NCBI GenBank assembly: GCA_025935445.1
Contig: JAICVG010000078.1
Location: 1 to 6,055 of the forward strand
DNA from: Nitrososphaera sp.
GTDB lineage: Archaea; Thermoproteota; Nitrososphaeria; Nitrososphaerales; Nitrososphaeraceae
Length of the DNA: 6,055 bases
Reading direction: 5' to 3'
Shown: positions 1-5,850 of the stretch, one piece after another
Position numbering within the stretch: position 1 is the first letter of the stretch
Layout: the number at the start of each line of letters is the position of its first letter
Made by a program: the position numbers and the translations under genes
The notes under the pieces: model-generated
Database searches by the model: none
Told to the model about the DNA's origin: nothing
What the model saw: the letters and a program-made list of their open reading frames with translations, nothing else

Positions 1-2
1 CA

Positions 3-38
3 TCTAGTCCAATGGAGCATGAACATCATCATACATAA
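3..38 (+). CDS. Possible C-terminal tail of an upstream gene (partial)
   Basis: This frame is open from the window edge to a TAA at 36-38 and would encode SSPMEHEHHHT. A short His-rich end like this is sometimes found on metal-binding or secreted proteins. Eleven codons cannot establish a gene. A second frame is also open from base 1 to a TGA at 85-87, so the choice between them is uncertain. The missing upstream sequence would settle it. Confidence 0.18.
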   Translation, partial: SSPMEHEHHHT

Positions 39-248
39 GAACTGTGTATGGTCTTTGCAGTCTTTAATGTCCAATCTCTCGAAGTGAGTCAAGTAGTTCA
101 AGAATTGTACAGGAGCCTTTCTAAGAAAAACAAAGGCTATAGTACATATAATATCGTGCATGATTTTATCGGGAATGTCCTAGCAGGGATTAATATCGCT
201 ATAATGCTGTATTAGATACCATATATACATCAAACTTTTTATGTGCTT
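39..248. other. Non-coding stretch before the first repeat
   Basis: No convincing coding frame is seen on either strand between the window edge and the first tRNA-like repeat. The stretch is AT-rich. It holds one clear imperfect hairpin (106-146, listed separately) and a TATATA-like box near 222-229, about 25 bp before the repeat core. Together with the repeat and the leader of the membrane-protein gene, it makes up the roughly 400 bases without a solid gene at the left edge. Confidence 0.5.
106..146. other. Imperfect hairpin, 5 bp plus 7 bp stems
   Basis: An outer stem TGTAC (106-110) / GTACA (142-146) and an inner stem AGCCTTT (114-120) / AAAGGCT (132-138) are separated by a symmetric 3x3 internal loop (AGG / ATA) and closed by an 11-base A-rich loop. 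Twelve perfectly complementary pairs in a 41-base span are unlikely to be accidental in this AT-rich sequence. It could be part of a small RNA, a processing signal, a terminator of an upstream gene, or a DNA-binding site. No long T tract directly follows the stem, which argues against a simple terminator on the + strand. Confidence 0.4.
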
Positions 249-329
249 GCTGAGGTCGTGGGTTCAAATCCCACCCGGTCCACTTTTATCAATCTGGAAA
301 AATACGGTATTGACTGAGCTTCTTTTGAT
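249..329 (+). repeat. tRNA-3'-end repeat, copy 1 (putative att site)
   Basis: The core (249-282) matches the 3' end of a tRNA gene: variable-loop AGGTC, T arm GTGGG-TTCAAAT-CCCAC, then acceptor strand CCGGTCC and discriminator A. No matching 5' half (a GGACCGG acceptor strand followed by D and anticodon arms) lies upstream, so this is a fragment and not a working tRNA gene. After the core come a T-rich trailer, a GGTATTG-like box and GAGCTT at 316-321, 34 bases past the core, as in the other copies. The distal GACAAA box of the other copies is not recognisable here, so this copy has the most diverged or shortest arm. The arm runs into the probable promoter region of the membrane-protein gene. 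Confidence 0.8.
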
Positions 330-384
330 TCGCTAAGGTTATAGGATTGTTCAGGCACTTCAGTTGTCATTGTTTCTCAAATGT

Positions 385-389
385 AGGAG
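385..389 (+). promoter_or_regulatory. Shine-Dalgarno site deciding a TTG start
   Basis: AGGAG lies 7 bases before the TTG at 397 and 16 bases before the next in-frame ATG at 406. An in-frame TAA occupies 394-396, so the frame cannot begin further upstream. The spacing favours TTG as the initiation codon. A weak TATA-like TTATAGG near 339-345 could be the promoter and would give a short leader containing this site. Confidence 0.55.
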
Positions 390-396
390 TGGCTAA

Positions 397-1149
397 TTGC
401 AGCACATGCAGACAAACGCAGCTGACCTTGAGCGTCATATGCTTCGGATGGGGTCAATAGCATTTCTTGCAGGTATGGCTATTTTCCTTGTATCCACAAT
501 CTTGCATCCTGGCAGAGAAGACCCAACAAACCATCCTATTGTGTTTGCAGAGTACGCTGAAGACGAGCTATGGATAGCCTCACACATAGGTCAATTTGCT
601 GGCGGAATGTTAGCTTTTGCTGGAGGATTTGTATCTCTCTTTTGGTTGTTGCATACACGGTCAGAATCAGGAATCGCATCAGCACTAGCATGGATGGGTC
701 TTGCAGCAACAATAGCTGCAGGAAGCACCTTAGCCGTTCTTCAGGCGGTTGATGGAATCGCGCTCAAAATGGCAGCGGATTCTTGGTATGCTGTTCCTGC
801 TGCTGATGGTGAAGAGAAAGCAATCGCCTTTAGTGTTGCAGAAGGGATTAGATGGATTGAGATTGCAGCCAATAGCTTGTTCCGAATTCTTCAAGGCTCA
901 GTTGGAGTAATCTTTGGTGTTACAATCCTAGCAAGCGGCATTCTCCATAGGTGGATTGGAGCCTTGGGAGTGTTTGCAGGTGTAGCTACTATTATTCTTG
1001 GTGTACGCGTAGCATATGTGGGCTTTGCGACTGTTGGTTCTATAGAGGACACTGTCTCGACTTGGACTTACTTAGCTTGGGTAGTAATCCTTGGCATTTT
1101 TATGTGGAGAAAAACTACGGCTAAGAAGATGACGACCACCACTAGATGA
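397..1149 (+). CDS. Six-helix integral membrane protein of unknown function
   Basis: This 250-residue protein has about six hydrophobic helices: residues 19-36, 62-85, 93-117, 160-182, 186-208 and 222-237. Between helices 1 and 2 is a 25-residue polar loop rich in acidic residues, with HPGREDPTNHP at 37-47. A second soluble loop (118-155) has an acidic patch, DGEE. The tail is basic (RKTTAKK), which suggests a cytoplasmic C-terminus by the positive-inside rule. The motif SHIGQFAGG at the start of helix 2 and the overall layout recall small DUF4386-like membrane proteins, but I cannot confirm that family. No catalytic or cofactor motif is visible. The start is the TTG supported by AGGAG at 385-389. 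It is the only gene between repeat copies 1 and 2 and the only convincing + strand gene in the window, so it appears to be transcribed alone. Confidence 0.88.
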   Translation: MQHMQTNAADLERHMLRMGSIAFLAGMAIFLVSTILHPGREDPTNHPIVFAEYAEDELWIASHIGQFAGGMLAFAGGFVSLFWLLHTRSESGIASALAWMGLAATIAAGSTLAVLQAVDGIALKMAADSWYAVPAADGEEKAIAFSVAEGIRWIEIAANSLFRILQGSVGVIFGVTILASGILHRWIGALGVFAGVATIILGVRVAYVGFATVGSIEDTVSTWTYLAWVVILGIFMWRKTTAKKMTTTTR

Positions 1150-1271
1150 GGTCTACTAGACGAACGTGGCTATGTAATCTCTAATGAGCTCTTCTATAAT
1201 ACACCTGCAAGCGCTGGCGTCACTTGATGGCATATCATACTAGTGGGTCAATTAAGAAAGCAAGCTCCTGA

Positions 1272-1368
1272 GCTGAGGTCGTGGGTTCAAATCCCACCCG
1301 GTCCATTTCTTACTGTGAGGGAATTATGGTATTGTTTTGAGCTTGTTCTAGGCGGTTGTCCGACAAAA
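1272..1368 (+). repeat. tRNA-3'-end repeat, copy 2 (putative att site)
   Basis: The 34-bp core (1272-1305) is identical to that of copy 1. It is followed by the T-rich trailer TTTCTT, a GGTATTG box, GAGCTT at 1339-1344 (again 34 bases past the core) and CGACAAAA near 1361-1368. Directly upstream, AGCTC-CT-GAGCT (1264-1275) forms a small palindrome, but a tRNA 5' half cannot be folded. The arm, though not the core, overlaps the 3' end of the convergent hydrolase gene, whose stop codon sits in the trailer at 1310-1312. Copy 2 shares the GAGCTGAGGTC entry sequence with copy 4. Confidence 0.85.
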
Positions 1369-2626
1369 CCCCTAGCGCGCCGTGAGTGCGATCTGAAAGC
1401 CATCTATACAAATCTGACAGGACATACTGTTCAATAGGTCCAAATTCTGTAAACCATTGCGATGAAGGATTGAATAGGTGTCCCAAGTCAGGATAAGTTA
1501 TCAGGGTATGGTCAGGGTGATTTACTTCAGTTAGTCTTTGCTCTAAAAGAAAAGCCTGTTGGACAGTACTTTGTGAATCATTTTCTCCGTTCATCATCAG
1601 AATGTCTGTAGATTCAGAGACATTGCCTATGACACTTAAATTCGGCTCTAATTCTTCGTGAGATTCAATCCACTTTGGGCATGTTCCAACAGAACATTTA
1701 GCTTCTGTATCTCCTGACGTGAAGTTTTCATAAATTTTTTCAAGTACGGGCTTCAGTTCGTTTTCAATGTCAACGTAACCATCACTATTATTGCCAAAGT
1801 ATGTGGCAACGGTGTGGTTAAGATTGGGGTGCTCAATTGGTTGTTGTACTGAAAAGGAGCCAGTATGATTTTTGTCCAGTACTTGATGTGCATATGCTAG
1901 AGTATTGTCTATCACCTGAAAGTGTGCTATATCATCAATTAGATTCTGAGCTCCTGTTCCCATCAGGACAATATTGGCTACCTTTGTCAAATTCCCAGTT
2001 GAGTTATTATTATTGTTGTTGTTATTATTTAGATCTATAACAACTCTTGGAATAATGACCGTTCCTTCACTGTGACCAATAAGGGTTATCTTATTTGGAT
2101 CAACCTCTGGTTGCTCTGTTAGGACGTTAAGCGCTTTTGCTGCATCATTCTTTAGATCATCAAATGTTAAGTTGCCCCATACATTCACATCCTGAATTGT
2201 ATTATTTGCACCTACTCCCCTCTTATCATATCGAAGTACCACAAATCCTCTCTCAGATAGATATTCAGCTATCTGAAAGAAGGGAGTTGGTGGATATATT
2301 TTTGAGCCTGTTTGATTGTCAATACGAATAAAGTCCACTGTTTCGTTCATATCTGTCGGTCCAGTGCCGTGTATAAGCAACACACCAGGAAATGGACCAT
2401 TTCCAACAGCTGGTATGGTTAGCTGGGCATTGGTTTGGATGCCGTTTCCTAAATCTATTACCAAGTCCCTACCTTTTACAGTTTGAATAAAAGGTTGAGC
2501 TAGAACACTTGTAGAATAGTTGTTGAAGGTAGTAGAATTAGATAGAAGAGACGAGGAAAACATGGCTATCACTAATAACAATCCTAAAGAGAATATAGAT
2601 GCCTTTGAATTTAGCTGACCTAACAT
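1310..2626 (-). CDS. Secreted alpha/beta hydrolase (serine hydrolase)
   Basis: This 438-residue protein starts with a signal peptide or N-terminal anchor (hydrophobic core 11-28, Ser-rich region, then VLAQ at 41-44). The alpha/beta-hydrolase elements follow in order: an oxyanion-loop HGTG at 86-89, LRYDKRGVG at 131-139, nucleophile elbow GHSEG with Ser186, a likely acid Asp350 in NGEND, and catalytic His383 in DLGH. This matches exported esterase/peptidase-like hydrolases; the substrate cannot be told. At least ten N-x-S/T sequons (for example NET at 94, NLT at 152, NHT at 253, NFT at 301) and Cys311/Cys316 fit a glycosylated extracytoplasmic enzyme. Asn200-208 is an uninterrupted nine-Asn run between the nucleophile strand and the next strand. 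The last ~23 residues are translated from the arm of repeat copy 2 and lie beyond the final fold helix (YVLSDLYRWLSDR), so they are probably an acquired tail. There is no Shine-Dalgarno before the ATG, so the mRNA is probably leaderless or short-leadered. Confidence 0.9.
   Translation of the reverse strand: MLGQLNSKASIFSLGLLLVIAMFSSSLLSNSTTFNNYSTSVLAQPFIQTVKGRDLVIDLGNGIQTNAQLTIPAVGNGPFPGVLLIHGTGPTDMNETVDFIRIDNQTGSKIYPPTPFFQIAEYLSERGFVVLRYDKRGVGANNTIQDVNVWGNLTFDDLKNDAAKALNVLTEQPEVDPNKITLIGHSEGTVIIPRVVIDLNNNNNNNNNSTGNLTKVANIVLMGTGAQNLIDDIAHFQVIDNTLAYAHQVLDKNHTGSFSVQQPIEHPNLNHTVATYFGNNSDGYVDIENELKPVLEKIYENFTSGDTEAKCSVGTCPKWIESHEELEPNLSVIGNVSESTDILMMNGENDSQSTVQQAFLLEQRLTEVNHPDHTLITYPDLGHLFNPSSQWFTEFGPIEQYVLSDLYRWLSDRTHGALGVLSDNRLEQAQNNTIIPSQ
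2003..2029 (-). repeat. Asn-codon microsatellite within the hydrolase gene
   Basis: Nine consecutive AAT/AAC codons (ATT/GTT triplets on the + strand) encode Asn200-208 of the hydrolase. Both codons occur in blocks, so the tract is a slightly degenerate trinucleotide repeat and not a pure one. It probably forms a flexible surface loop. It could expand or contract by slippage in units of three without breaking the reading frame. Confidence 0.8.
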
Positions 2627-2676
2627 AGCAAAGCAGAAGGATTGCAGGTGAAGTGGTTATAAGTTTTCAAGATGAT

Positions 2677-2685
2677 TATTTTAAA
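2677..2685 (-). promoter_or_regulatory. Candidate TATA box for the hydrolase gene
   Basis: On the - strand this reads TTTAAAATA, a good archaeal TATA-like element about 50 bp before the ATG, which would give a leader of roughly 25-30 bases. A second candidate, CTTATAAC at 2655-2662, lies about 30 bp before the ATG and would give a nearly leaderless message, which suits the absence of a Shine-Dalgarno site. The sequence alone does not decide between them. Confidence 0.3.
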
Positions 2686-2770
2686 GAATTAGAGGGTTTA
2701 AAATTATGATATTATCTTTACCACCATTAGATAGGAGGTAAAAAGAACAGCCTTGGAAAAGGGCTGAGCT

Positions 2771-2878
2771 GCTGAGGTCGTGGGTTCAACTCCCACCCGG
2801 TCCATTTCTTCCTGTTGTACAAATACGGCATTGAATTGAGCTTGATTTTGATATATATCGGACAAATTCAGCAGCAAT
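2771..2878 (+). repeat. tRNA-3'-end repeat, copy 3 (putative att site)
   Basis: The core (2771-2804) differs from copies 1 and 2 by one base in the T loop (TTCAACT instead of TTCAAAT); the stem and acceptor strand are intact. The TTTCTT trailer, GGCATTG box, GAGCTT at 2838-2843, GGACAAATT near 2860-2868 and a terminal AGCAGCAAT (2870-2878) follow. The last two elements are shared with copy 4 at the same spacing and define the right end of the repeat. The sequence just upstream can form CAGCC/GGCTG (stem 5, loop 9) but shows no tRNA 5' half. Confidence 0.85.
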
Positions 2879-2918
2879 CAGAAAAACGAGCAGCAACAGC
2901 GGCGGCTTTTAGTCAGTT

Positions 2919-2936
2919 AGTGTATATAGATACACT
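2919..2936. other. Perfect short inverted repeat downstream of the permease gene
   Basis: AGTGTAT-ATAG-ATACACT makes a 7-bp perfect stem with a 4-base loop, starting about 18 bases after the permease stop codon on the - strand. Its position fits a 3'-end hairpin or mRNA-stabilising structure. The - strand sequence beyond it is not U-rich, so a terminator role is weakly supported. It could instead be a protein-binding palindrome close to repeat copy 3. Confidence 0.3.
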
Positions 2937-2953
2937 CTAGACCGCGAAAGACT

Positions 2954-5386
2954 CTATTTGCCAACAAATCTCATAAGAGCAGTTTTAACTTTGTTCATAC
3001 CTGGGATTGTAAAGTCCCTCATGATTATGACTGGACAATTCAGACGCTCTACCAGTTGCACGTATTGCTGATTATCAAATATACTGAATTTTTTTATGCT
3101 GGCTCCTGTTACTACAATGTCTGGCTGCAATGCATTAATTGCCCCCAAAATAAGACGGGCGGACTGCTGTGCCTCCCTTTCACTTTCATGAGTTAGAATT
3201 ACCCTGTCAAACTCAAACCCTATATTGGAGAGAAATTCTTCTTTTTCTAACTCCTTTACAACAGACTTCTGCTCATCCTTATCATTATCATGATGGCTCT
3301 TTCCACGTCTTGGTCCAGTAGATAGGTAGTCTTCTTGCTTTAGAAATGTTTCTTTATCCGTTACGTACAAAACATTTACCTTGAATAGACCTGAATGTTC
3401 AAGCCAATTTGTGGTTTTCAATACTAGCTCAGAATGAGCTCCACCATCATAGACGACAACCAAGTTTTTTTTCATCATCTTCTTTTCAGCCTTATCATTA
3501 GTAGTAGCAGCCGAAATAGGAGGGGACAGAATAATATCTTCCATATCACTTCCAGCCGTATCGATTGCCATTATATCACAAGTAACTAAGGTCTGAAGCT
3601 TCTTGTTATTTCTGAGCGTTTCAAAGTCTGTCACAAGAAGGTCGATCCTTTGTTCTTCAATTGTGGCAAGAACTGCTTCTGTTGCATCATGTGAAACCCT
3701 GACAAAGTAGTGATTTAGTACACCTTCTTTATCTAGAATTTGGTCCAGTGATGTGAAGGCTCTCCTTGCACTCTCTACAAAAGCTGCTCCAGCTGAAAGT
3801 GGAGTTTGCTGGGGAACAGTGATTACTCTTAGAACACTGATTTCTCCGTCATTTTCTTTTGCAACTCTTATCGCATATTTGAGGAGCCTATCAGGATTTT
3901 CAGGTGTGTATGGCATCAAGATCCTAAAATCTTTTCGTGCTAGATCACCTTCTGATGTTATGACAGGTGCATAGTGATCTACTTCTTGCTTGAAGGTATA
4001 CATTCTATATAGGATAAAGCCAACTAAAACCCATAATGCAGCAATGCCCCAACTAAGCGGTTGGGTGACAAGCAAGTAAAACGCAAGACCTATTTTCAAG
4101 AATATCCCTATGATGGGAATTGCAGGAAATAGAGGTGTCTTAAATCCGTAGTCAAGTCTGTTGCCATGCATCTTTCGTATTGTAATTACGGCTATGTTTA
4201 CTTGGATGAACAGCAGCAAAAAGATAACGCCGGCTGCAACTGCTATCTGTTCAAGGGGAAGTGCGTAAGCCATTACAGCCATGATAACACCTGATATTGC
4301 TATGGCAACATGTGGTGTCTTGTTCTTGTGGTGAATTGAGCTCAATATATGCGGCAAGTTGTAATGTCTACCCATTGCAAACGCGACTCTAGCCGAAGAA
4401 AAAGTGGTAGCATTGAGTCCTGCCAGACTAGAAACTATGCCTCCTGCAAGGACTATAAAAGCACCAAATGGAAGAAGCAATTCTGCAGCCCTCATAACTC
4501 CAAGCTCTTGGTTTTCTCCTACAAACTGCCAGGCTGGTATACCCTCGGGAAATATTCCTCCTATGGAAACAAATGCTACAAGACAGTAGAGGGAAACGAC
4601 AAGTCCAAGGGATATGAAAATCGCTCTTGGTATGTTTTTCTTTGGGTTCTTTACTTCCTCACCTGTTTGAACTATCACTTCATATCCTTCAAATGCAATA
4701 AAGGTGAGACCCATTGCAGCCACAAGTCCAGCAACACCATTTGGTATAAAGTCAGCGAAGTTACTGGGCCAATTAGGATGAAGGTGCATGCTCCAAAAGC
4801 CAGCAACTATTAATGCACCAATAGTTCCAAGCTGGATGAAAGTTGCGATGTTGCCAGTTTTTCCAGTTTCTGAAGTGCCTTTAATGTTGATATAAGTAAA
4901 CGCTGCAACGCATGCCACAGCCATTAATTTTTCAATTGGAACTACGCCGAAAAGTGGCTCAGTAACAACAAGACCGAGAGATTCAAGCAAGCTGCCCAAG
5001 AATGAAGCAAATCCAACCGCATAAAGGCTCCCAGCAATAGAGTGAGCAAGCCAAGCCATCCAGCCGCTGATAAATGCATTAGGTCGAGGCAATCCTTCTC
5101 TGACCCAGAGATATCCGCCACCAGCTTCTGGCATTGCAGAGCCTAATTCTGCATATCCCATGGCGGTAAAGAGCGTAATTACTCCATTGATGATGAAAGC
5201 AATGAGAACTGCACCGCCTGCTAAGTTTATTGCAGGACCAATGAGAATAAAGATGGCTCCAGCTATCATAGCTGCGATCCCCACCATGACGATATCTAAT
5301 AGCCCAAGCGAGCGCACCAGTTGATGCTGATGAGGATGTTCAGGAGAACTTGGAGATGTTATATCTGATGGCGGTGCCAAAGGCAA
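2954..5386 (-). CDS. APC-family amino acid/amine permease with two C-terminal UspA-like domains
   Basis: This 810-residue protein is an APC-superfamily transporter (about residues 25-465, twelve helices) joined to a cytoplasmic tail with two universal-stress-protein folds (about 485-610 and 640-790) and a polar linker between them. Permease landmarks are AGAIF at 42-46 in unwound helix 1, AGGGYLWVREGLP at 88-100 and FEGYEV...EEVKNPKKNIPRAI at 232-256. These are typical of amino acid or polyamine uptake across the cytoplasmic membrane, driven by ions; the substrate is unknown. Both Usp domains lack a clean G-x2-G-x9-G(S/T) ATP loop (the second has TGASIKKFSIF at 760-770), so they may sense something else or only mediate dimerisation. 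The linker and the 685-715 loop are rich in charge and His. A TAG lies just upstream in frame and no ATG occurs before Met34 in helix 1, so the start is TTG: 5386, or more likely 5380, which AGGAG precedes by 6 bases. It is the only gene between copies 3 and 4. Confidence 0.92.
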   Translation of the reverse strand: MPLAPPSDITSPSSPEHPHQHQLVRSLGLLDIVMVGIAAMIAGAIFILIGPAINLAGGAVLIAFIINGVITLFTAMGYAELGSAMPEAGGGYLWVREGLPRPNAFISGWMAWLAHSIAGSLYAVGFASFLGSLLESLGLVVTEPLFGVVPIEKLMAVACVAAFTYINIKGTSETGKTGNIATFIQLGTIGALIVAGFWSMHLHPNWPSNFADFIPNGVAGLVAAMGLTFIAFEGYEVIVQTGEEVKNPKKNIPRAIFISLGLVVSLYCLVAFVSIGGIFPEGIPAWQFVGENQELGVMRAAELLLPFGAFIVLAGGIVSSLAGLNATTFSSARVAFAMGRHYNLPHILSSIHHKNKTPHVAIAISGVIMAVMAYALPLEQIAVAAGVIFLLLFIQVNIAVITIRKMHGNRLDYGFKTPLFPAIPIIGIFLKIGLAFYLLVTQPLSWGIAALWVLVGFILYRMYTFKQEVDHYAPVITSEGDLARKDFRILMPYTPENPDRLLKYAIRVAKENDGEISVLRVITVPQQTPLSAGAAFVESARRAFTSLDQILDKEGVLNHYFVRVSHDATEAVLATIEEQRIDLLVTDFETLRNNKKLQTLVTCDIMAIDTAGSDMEDIILSPPISAATTNDKAEKKMMKKNLVVVYDGGAHSELVLKTTNWLEHSGLFKVNVLYVTDKETFLKQEDYLSTGPRRGKSHHDNDKDEQKSVVKELEKEEFLSNIGFEFDRVILTHESEREAQQSARLILGAINALQPDIVVTGASIKKFSIFDNQQYVQLVERLNCPVIIMRDFTIPGMNKVKTALMRFVGK

Positions 5387-5391
5387 CTCCT
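5387..5391 (-). promoter_or_regulatory. Shine-Dalgarno site bearing on the permease start
   Basis: On the - strand AGGAG directly abuts the TTG at 5386-5384, which is too close, and lies 6 bases before the second in-frame TTG at 5380-5378. The spacing argues that translation starts two codons later than the longest frame, giving 808 residues. Confidence 0.5.
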
Positions 5392-5417
5392 AGAATAGTC
5401 TAGCTGTGTTTGACGTT

Positions 5418-5432
5418 ACTTATGAATATTTG
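5418..5432 (-). promoter_or_regulatory. Candidate TATA box for the permease gene
   Basis: The - strand reads CAAATATTCATAAGT, an AT-rich TATA-like element centred about 40 bp before the TTG start. A transcript beginning about 25 bp downstream would have a leader of roughly 15-20 bases containing the AGGAG site, which is consistent. The match to a consensus is only moderate. Confidence 0.3.
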
Positions 5433-5850
5433 ATTTTCTTTTGAATTTTCTGGGTTCATTATAGATAATATTGATGTAGCATGATGAGCAGACATCCTTT
5501 ACTTTATCCACCCTTGGACGAAAGTCACTCATAAATCTTTTTCTCTACGCGCTATATTTAAGCTGTTTATAAATCCAGATATAATCGCTTGTCCAACTAC
5601 CGCCGTGCGGCTTCTACTGTGTCGTCGATCAATAGGTGGCAGTCTTTATGTTTTTTGATATCTCTATTGATTCGATGCGTCATCTCTGTCTCACATAATA
5701 CCATTTTGCATGTCTTCTAAAACAAATAAACATTTGATAAATGCTTACAGAGAGAACTATGTAATCAGAAACCTATGCTAAGTCCAAAAAGTTCAAAATA
5801 ACTTGGTATAAATGGAAATAGTATAGACAAAAGATGACTCCAGTTGTTGA
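5433..5850. other. Long spacer upstream of the permease gene
   Basis: No credible protein-coding frame is seen on either strand over roughly 420 bases. The stretch holds strong TATA-like boxes (TATATTTAA near 5553, TTTATAAAT at 5566-5574, TATAAATGG at 5807-5815), a GC-rich structured island at 5596-5643 followed by a T tract, and a small palindrome CATTT-GAT-AAATG at 5731-5743. The last TATA-like box lies about 40 bp before repeat copy 4. The region is unusually long compared with the other spacers here. Confidence 0.5.
5596..5656 (+). ncRNA. Candidate small structured RNA with U-tract end
   Basis: ACTACCGCC (5596-5604) pairs with GGTGGCAGT (5635-5643) over eight of nine positions, one of them a G-U wobble. 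A T-rich stretch ending in six Ts (5651-5656) follows at once. An alternative tight hairpin, CCGC-CGT-GCGG (5600-5610), uses part of the same 5' strand, so the two folds exclude each other. A strong TATA-like TTTATAAAT at 5566-5574 sits about 25 bp before the structured part. TATA box, GC-rich hairpin and U tract in this order fit a short + strand transcript of about 60 bases. No known RNA family is recognised, and there is no expression evidence. Confidence 0.27.

Noticed and set aside
249..282. A complete tRNA gene ending at the first core (and likewise at the other three)
   Set aside because: Only the variable-loop end, T arm and 3' acceptor strand are present. No GGACCGG acceptor strand, D arm or anticodon arm can be placed upstream of any copy.
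570..752. A 60-codon overlapping frame inside the membrane-protein gene
   Set aside because: It is an out-of-frame shadow with no ribosome site and biased composition.
1150..1180. Terminator hairpin after the membrane-protein gene (GTCT-ACT-AGAC)
   Set aside because: The stem is only four base pairs and no T tract follows.
1243..1437. A 64-codon + strand reading frame across repeat copy 2
   Set aside because: Its residues RSWVQIPPGP are the familiar artefact of translating a tRNA T arm, and it lies opposite the end of the well-supported hydrolase gene.
4349..4813. A 154-codon + strand reading frame inside the permease gene
   Set aside because: It is a shadow of the permease codons, with Lys/Ser/Cys-rich sequence and no recognisable domain.
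5481..5534. A 17-codon + strand frame (MMSRHPLLYPPLDESHS)
   Set aside because: It has no ribosome site, is very short, and there is nothing to set it apart from chance.
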